A DNA stretch of 64,000 nucleotides from the NCBI RefSeq assembly GCF_036320965.1, contig NC_092249.1, forward strand, positions 1,820,114 through 1,884,113, read 5' to 3'. Made by a program: the position numbers and the translations under genes. Below are positions 59,028-64,000 of the stretch, one piece after another. Each line of letters begins with the position of its first letter. The stretch's first letter is position 1. A model generated the notes under the pieces. It was given only the letters and a program-made list of their open reading frames with translations, was not told the origin of the DNA and did no database searches. This DNA comes from Panulirus ornatus. Taxonomy: Eukaryota; Arthropoda; Malacostraca; Decapoda; Palinuridae.

Positions 59028-59175
59028 CGACCAACGGCAGACTCTGTAGCATCTGTAGCTGACCAATAACAGAGCTTCTACCACGATCTCGTGTCCAATA
59101 ACAAAACGTCTATCAACTGTTGTTGTTGACCAATGGGAGAGCTCCGAGCATGTTACCGGTGACCAATAAGACGCC
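59028..59175. repeat. decayed 33-bp tandem repeat carrying CCAAT
   Basis: CCAA[T/C] occurs at 59031, 59063, 59095, 59130 and 59163, spaced 32, 32, 35 and 33 bp, within gaccaatNNNagagcNtct-like units. Confidence 0.6.
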
Positions 59176-59415
59176 TAGAAGACTAGACTGATCGATTTTG
59201 AGAAATATATAAAGTCCTGAACCTAAATTGTATTCCAAGTCCTTGAGCACGAAAGAAATAAATACATAAAATATCTATGACACTAAAATCCATTTACATT
59301 TCATATTTTCTGATTTCCTTTATAAAAAAAATATCATGTCTACACTAATGTTTAAACATTTTCTAATACGTTTATTCCAGCTAATGATAATCATATAATG
59401 CATATCTGACTCAGA

Positions 59416-59418
<3 letters not shown>

Positions 59419-59498
<80 letters not shown>
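59419..59498. repeat. (TA)n microsatellite
   Basis: About 40 units. Confidence 0.97.
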
Positions 59499-59500
<2 letters not shown>

Positions 59501-59704
59501 TTCGCCTTAAAGGTGAACCATCCATTCCTTCATAAGTAAACCATCAACTGCTTCACCATCGGGCACTTCGGAGGTAAATCCTCTATCCCTACACTAACTC
59601 AGTATTCACCATTCAAATGTAAACTATCTATCCTTCCAGAGGTAAACTATCTATCCCTGCGATAGCTCGGCCTTCGACGAGGTAAACCATTCAATTCTGA
59701 ATCA

Positions 59705-59955
59705 TTCCCGAGAGCCAGGCTGGGGAGGGAGAGAGCCAGACGGGGGAGAGAGAGCCAGACGGGGGGAGAGAGCCAGACGGGGGAGAGAGAGAGCCAAACG
59801 GGGAGAGAGAGAGCCAGACTGGGGAGAGAGAGAGCCAAACGGGAGGGAGAGAGCCAGACGGGGAGAGAGAGAGCCAGACGGGGGAGAGAGAGAGCCAAAC
59901 GGGGAGAGAGAGAGCCAGACGGGGGAGAGAGAGAGCCAGACGGGGAGAGAGAGTG
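59705..59955. repeat. minisatellite, about 20-24 bp unit, about 12 copies
   Basis: Unit gagagccagacgggggagag with small length variants. Purine-rich. Confidence 0.93.
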
Positions 59956-60436
59956 TGAGAGTATGTATAAATCTCACTCTCTCAGCAGACAGCCCGGCTC
60001 TCACCGCCACTACACTCTCCCTCCCTTCACCGCTCTCATAACCTCCCCCCCCTCTATAACCCCATCCCCCCCCCCCCTCCAAGTGATTCACTCTCCTTGT
60101 ACCCTCCCTTTACAACCGTATCTCGCTGGCTGTATGTACCTCCTTCTGAACCCATACTTTCCACCTGATTTCCTTTTTGCTCTCCTCTGCTATATTCACT
60201 ACCCCACCCCCCCCCTGATATAATATCCCCCCCCCCTAACATAGCACCTTCCCCTCGTATAACATTCCATCAATACAATGTCTTTCCTCTAATGCAATTT
60301 CCCCCATTTATACAACACTTGTTTCCTCTTATATAACACTTTCCCCCTCACACAACATTTCTTTCCCACTTCCTAACTTTATATATTCCTGATTCTCTTC
60401 CTTCCGCGTGTGTTTCTGAACAGGAGTTTAGATTAG

Positions 60437-60442
<6 letters not shown>

Positions 60443-60505
<63 letters not shown>

Positions 60506-60514
60506 GCGCGCGCG
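60443..60514. repeat. (CA)n passing into (CG)6
   Basis: Alternating purine-pyrimidine for 72 bp; Z-DNA-prone. Confidence 0.96.
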
Positions 60515-61109
60515 GCTGAACAATGAAGTCCCCCACCCCCCCGCCCCCCTGCTGACTGTGTGACCTCCGACCTCTGTGACTGACCTTGACCTCTGGGGGA
60601 CAATTAAGTGCGATTATCGCTCTTAACAGCTTAATCCCAGTCTCAGCCACCCTGCTACCTACTTCATATTCTTATCTTGGGAGCAGACAAACGTAAACTT
60701 CAGAAAACATTGAGCTAGTCTTTACTCCCTCACTTTCTTGCTTTTAAAGTCAATTTAGCTCAAATCTTTATCCTTCTTTTTTTTTGTACGTTGAGTATCA
60801 TTAAGTTTCATCATTATCTCGCGAGGATCCCAGCTCTGCCGTCAGCAATGCGGGGGTAAATGAATTAATGTCCCTCGCCATCTTCAGCATATAACATTAC
60901 GGAGTCGACTTGCCTTCGTATGAAAAAATTAAATCCTTAAAAATTCATCCGAAACCATTTTATTTTACGAGTCGGGCTAAGAGGAGGAATTAGACGGTTG
61001 AATCAGTTCTCGAAAAAATGGAGAGATGATTAACACTTTTCACCTGAAAAGGATTTTACAGCTACAATTGAATTTCTTTTCGTCTGTCTTGCCACCAGTA
61101 CGGCTTTTA

Positions 61110-61372
61110 AAGTACGACGGTACGGCACTCGAACCACGACGGTACGGCACTCGAACCACGACGGTACGGACGGTACGGCACTCGAACCACGACGGTACGG
61201 CACTCGAACCACGACGGTACGACCCTTGAGAACGACGGTACGGCACTCGAACCACGACTGTACGACCCTTGAGAACGACGGTACGGTCCACGAGCTTGAC
61301 GGTACGACCCTGCAACACGTCGACGGTACGACCCTACAGCACAATGGTACGACGACCCCTCCTTAAGCACGA
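61110..61372. repeat. 21-bp family: one-sided left-orientation array
   Basis: About 12 units of two types: cacgacggtacggcactcgaac (a 22-bp variant) and the standard gaacgacggtacgacccttg. The mixture marks a locally homogenised subfamily. Confidence 0.85.
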
Positions 61373-61489
61373 CCCTTGGCCAATACAACATTGCCAACAT
61401 GACCTTAAGGATGAACCGCATTTCAGAACCTAACCTAACCTATGAGGATAGTACAGCCTGGGGAACCTGGAGGCTAGTGTGACTACAAC

Positions 61490-61620
61490 CTCGCCTGCTG
61501 AAGGGATAGTTCAGCAGGACCCCTAGCCTGCTGAAGGGACAGTACAGTAGGACCCCCTAGCCTCCTCCAGGGATAGGATGCAGGAACCTATCCCGCGCTG
61601 CTGGGGATAGCCCAGGGCTG
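61490..61620. repeat. decayed minisatellite, about 35 bp unit, 4 copies
   Basis: Unit agcctgctgaagggatagtt + cagcaggacccct. Confidence 0.8.
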
Positions 61621-61811
61621 CAGGAGGAGCGGCCAGGTTAACTACTCCATCCTAACTACAACCATCATTGCAGGAGAGTAACAACAACAAGCCTCCAGCG
61701 ACAATATTGATGGAAGAAACTGGTATCCAACATTCATGGTCACATGTGCCACACACACACGCTCGTCAGTGTTGTATAACCCATATATCTTTGCACACAC
61801 GTGCGTGCGTT

Positions 61812-61822
61812 TGTGTGTGAGT

Positions 61823-61872
<50 letters not shown>
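61812..61872. repeat. (GT)n microsatellite
   Basis: About 29 units, lying 15 bp left of the LINE-related block. Confidence 0.96.
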
Positions 61873-61873
<1 letters not shown>

Positions 61874-61886
61874 AGCGTGAATCATT

Positions 61887-62140
61887 CTTTCATACCTGTT
61901 CGCCGTTTGCCAAGCTAGCGAGGTAGCGCCACGAATAGAAGACATGGCCTCATTCACTCGCATCCATTCTCTTCCTGTCGTGGAACATGCACCGAAACCA
62001 CAGCTCCCTGTTCTCAGCCAGGGCCCACAGAACACTGTGGTTTCCCCCGGATGCTTCGTATACCCTGGTTCAGTTCAATGAAAGCACGTCGTCCCCTGTA
62101 TACCATAACGCTCCAGTTTATCTTATCCCGTGCTCTCTCT
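61887..62140 (-). mobile_element. LINE-related fragment
   Basis: Contains tagcgaggtagcgc, shared with 6800-6830, and phrases (tgcaccgaaaccacagctcc, ccctggttcagttcaatgaa) that I remember from an abundant decapod LINE; not checked. Its right edge runs into (CT)5 and a (TA)n tract. Orientation is inferred from that memory. Confidence 0.55.
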
Positions 62141-62145
62141 CTCTA

Positions 62146-62147
<2 letters not shown>

Positions 62148-62210
<63 letters not shown>
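62148..62210. repeat. (TA)n microsatellite
   Basis: About 31 units. Confidence 0.97.
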
Positions 62211-62213
<3 letters not shown>

Positions 62214-62436
62214 TTATTATAATAAATGTTCTAACGTGACATTTCCCCCATGATACACCTTAAGCCTCGAACCCCTGTTCTCCAGGTGACCTTGTCTCAC
62301 CTCTCCCCCTCCGTCAACCGCAGTTAACCCCCCCCCACCTTTATCCTTCCACGACCCTGCGGCAAACGGGTGGCGGTAGGAACACGTGGTGCGGCAGACC
62401 GACACGTCACGAGATCTGTTGGCGTGTCCTGATGAT

Positions 62437-62437
<1 letters not shown>

Positions 62438-62500
<63 letters not shown>

Positions 62501-62531
62501 CACACACACACACACTGGCACACACACACAC
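62438..62531. repeat. (CA)n microsatellite
   Basis: About 45 units with G and T interruptions. Confidence 0.96.
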
Positions 62532-62628
62532 GTGCCGACACCAGCTCATCACCATCAACGCATACAACAACATAAAATAGATTGCTAACTCTGCGGTCGA
62601 CGCAAGAGTAACATCTGCAGCACTGCGC

Positions 62629-62722
62629 ACATCAACAACAAACAACAACAACAACAATAAACGCCATAATAAAGCCGGAGGAACTGGCACGAAAGGAGGA
62701 GGAGGAGGAGGAGGAGGAGGAG
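62629..62722. repeat. (AAC)n and (AGG)n tracts
   Basis: (AAC)n at about 62629-62655 and (AGG)n at 62694-62722. Confidence 0.93.
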
Positions 62723-62819
62723 GTACGAGGAAGAGGAAGAAAGTGGAGGGGGAGAAGGATCTATGATGATTCCCTCACATCTGTGAACACTTGGGCTGCT
62801 CATGTGACCCTCTACCCAC

Positions 62820-63220
62820 ACTCTACTTAATCCACCTTTCCTCCCTTCCTCTTACCTAACACTCTCCCTCAACTCCCTTAAAATCCCATAATCCCTTACC
62901 TTTACCACTAACTCTTTTATCTAATTCAAACCCTTACCCAACCCACTTCTTTCCCTAAATCCCATCACATACCTTTAACTTCAGCCTTTCCCTAACCTTA
63001 AACCCTCTCTCTCTCTCCCTTAAATTAATCCCATGACTCTCTGACCCACTGCACGCACACCCCTTCCTCCTCACCCTTTCCCCAACTTCCCCAGGTAGAG
63101 AGACTAGAATGACACACGAGGTCAACACACAATCACACGCAATCAAAGTCCTTGGGCAGTCCAGACCTGTTAGGACTACCTGCCACAACCCCACAGGTAC
63201 CTTCCATGAAGGACTTTAGG
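62820..63220. other. pyrimidine-rich unique sequence
   Basis: Loose recurrences of ccctaacNtt and cccttac only. No gene signal. Confidence 0.35.
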
Positions 63221-63222
63221 AT

Positions 63223-63224
<2 letters not shown>

Positions 63225-63287
<63 letters not shown>
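63225..63287. repeat. (CT)n microsatellite
   Basis: About 31 units. G15 lies at 63347-63361. Confidence 0.97.
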
Positions 63288-63289
<2 letters not shown>

Positions 63290-63406
63290 GACAGCGCGGG
63301 GCTTTTAGCCGACCCCAGTAACTCAAAAAAGTTCCTCAGATCTGCAGGGGGGGGGGGGGGGTCGGGTCGTCGGCTGAACGATTTCAACAACGGTCAATTA
63401 ACTTCA

Positions 63407-63410
<4 letters not shown>

Positions 63411-63473
<63 letters not shown>
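63411..63473. repeat. (CT)n microsatellite
   Basis: About 31 units. From here to 64000 the plus strand is pyrimidine-rich with no gene that I can support. Confidence 0.97.
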
Positions 63474-63476
<3 letters not shown>

Positions 63477-64000
63477 TCGACACCTCTCTTGTTGTTTCTT
63501 GTACCCCCCATTTTAGTTTCTCCCATGTTCCTTGCAGTATCTTACACTTCCCTGTGTCTTACTTTAACTTCTACACTTTCCATGTGTTTCTAAACCTCAT
63601 GCTTCTTCACCTACTATCTTGTTCTAACTTATCACCATACATCCACCTTCCAAACCTTTCTTAAAACTTCTCAACCCATCATTTACAATCTACGTTTCCC
63701 TATTCCTCTAACAATTCATCTCTTCCTTTTCCATCAACCTACCCCTCAAATCGCCAGCGGTCCACCATTCTCCACAACCCTCCACAGTTACTTACCCCTT
63801 CCACCACAACTCCTTCGTCTATCGTACTTCCTAACCCCAAGGCTAACTCAGCCTATCCCCAGCTCTTATTCTCGTGGCCCATCATCTATCCTCTATCCTC
63901 GTTACAAGGACGGCATACCAGCCTCCCCTTTCAACTCTCAACACCACATTTTAATCTTCATCTTTATTCTAACTTCTTAGTTTCCCCCTTTTCCATCACG

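Overview
This is eukaryotic nuclear DNA, most likely from an arthropod and probably a decapod crustacean. The signs are extreme simple-repeat density (long (TA)n, (GA)n, (CA)n and (AAT)n tracts about every 1-2 kb), a very large load of 20-50 bp minisatellites, short LINE remnants of a type I remember from decapod genomes (not checked against any database), and no bacterial gene organisation. No complete gene, rRNA, tRNA gene, CRISPR array or virus-like gene is visible. Nearly every long open frame is a by-product of a tandem repeat whose period is a multiple of three, or of strand-biased purine/pyrimidine DNA.

The best evidence for a host gene is on the minus strand. Short segments flanked by good acceptor and donor sites lie at 25564-25692, 17661-17717, 4138-4167, 3596-3619 and 543-601. 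The first four are multiples of three and open in the frame used. I infer that much of the left 26 kb is intron of one large minus-strand gene with small exons. I do not recognise the protein. A coding-like stretch at 6602-6710 may be a broken sixth piece beside a LINE end.

Mobile-element traces: a non-LTR reverse transcriptase fragment at about 1206-1427 (minus), a probable 5'-truncated LINE end at 6783-6995, a related block at 61887-62140 (all three abut a (TA)n tract), two tRNA-like SINE heads (13990-14060 plus, 22960-23070 minus), a 92-bp-arm inverted repeat at 2317-2531 and a 54-bp spacerless palindrome at 13752-13805.

The most striking unexplained structure is a dispersed family built on a 21-bp unit (GGTCGTACCGTCGTGCTCAA plus one G). 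At 19449-20290 and 55168-55500, and in decayed form at 5621-5803 and 18057-18280, the units run in one orientation, then comes a self-complementary spacer, then the units run in the opposite orientation. One-sided or spacer-only copies sit at 8908, 12268, 42657, 48554, 56141 and 61110. This is foldback architecture, and several spacers carry AGGTCAAAGGTCA-like (DR1) motifs.

Layout: 0-6 kb AT-rich with candidate exons; 6-17 kb SSR-dense with a LINE end, palindrome and SINE head; 17-26 kb candidate exons, the largest foldback array and a GC-rich block with five donor-like sites; 26-35 kb purine-skewed DNA and long AT-rich unique stretches; 35-52 kb a minisatellite belt (47, 41, 51, 29, 22, 45, 29, 30, 56 and 38 bp units); 52-64 kb SSRs, further foldback-family copies, CCAAT-bearing decayed repeats and pyrimidine-rich sequence.
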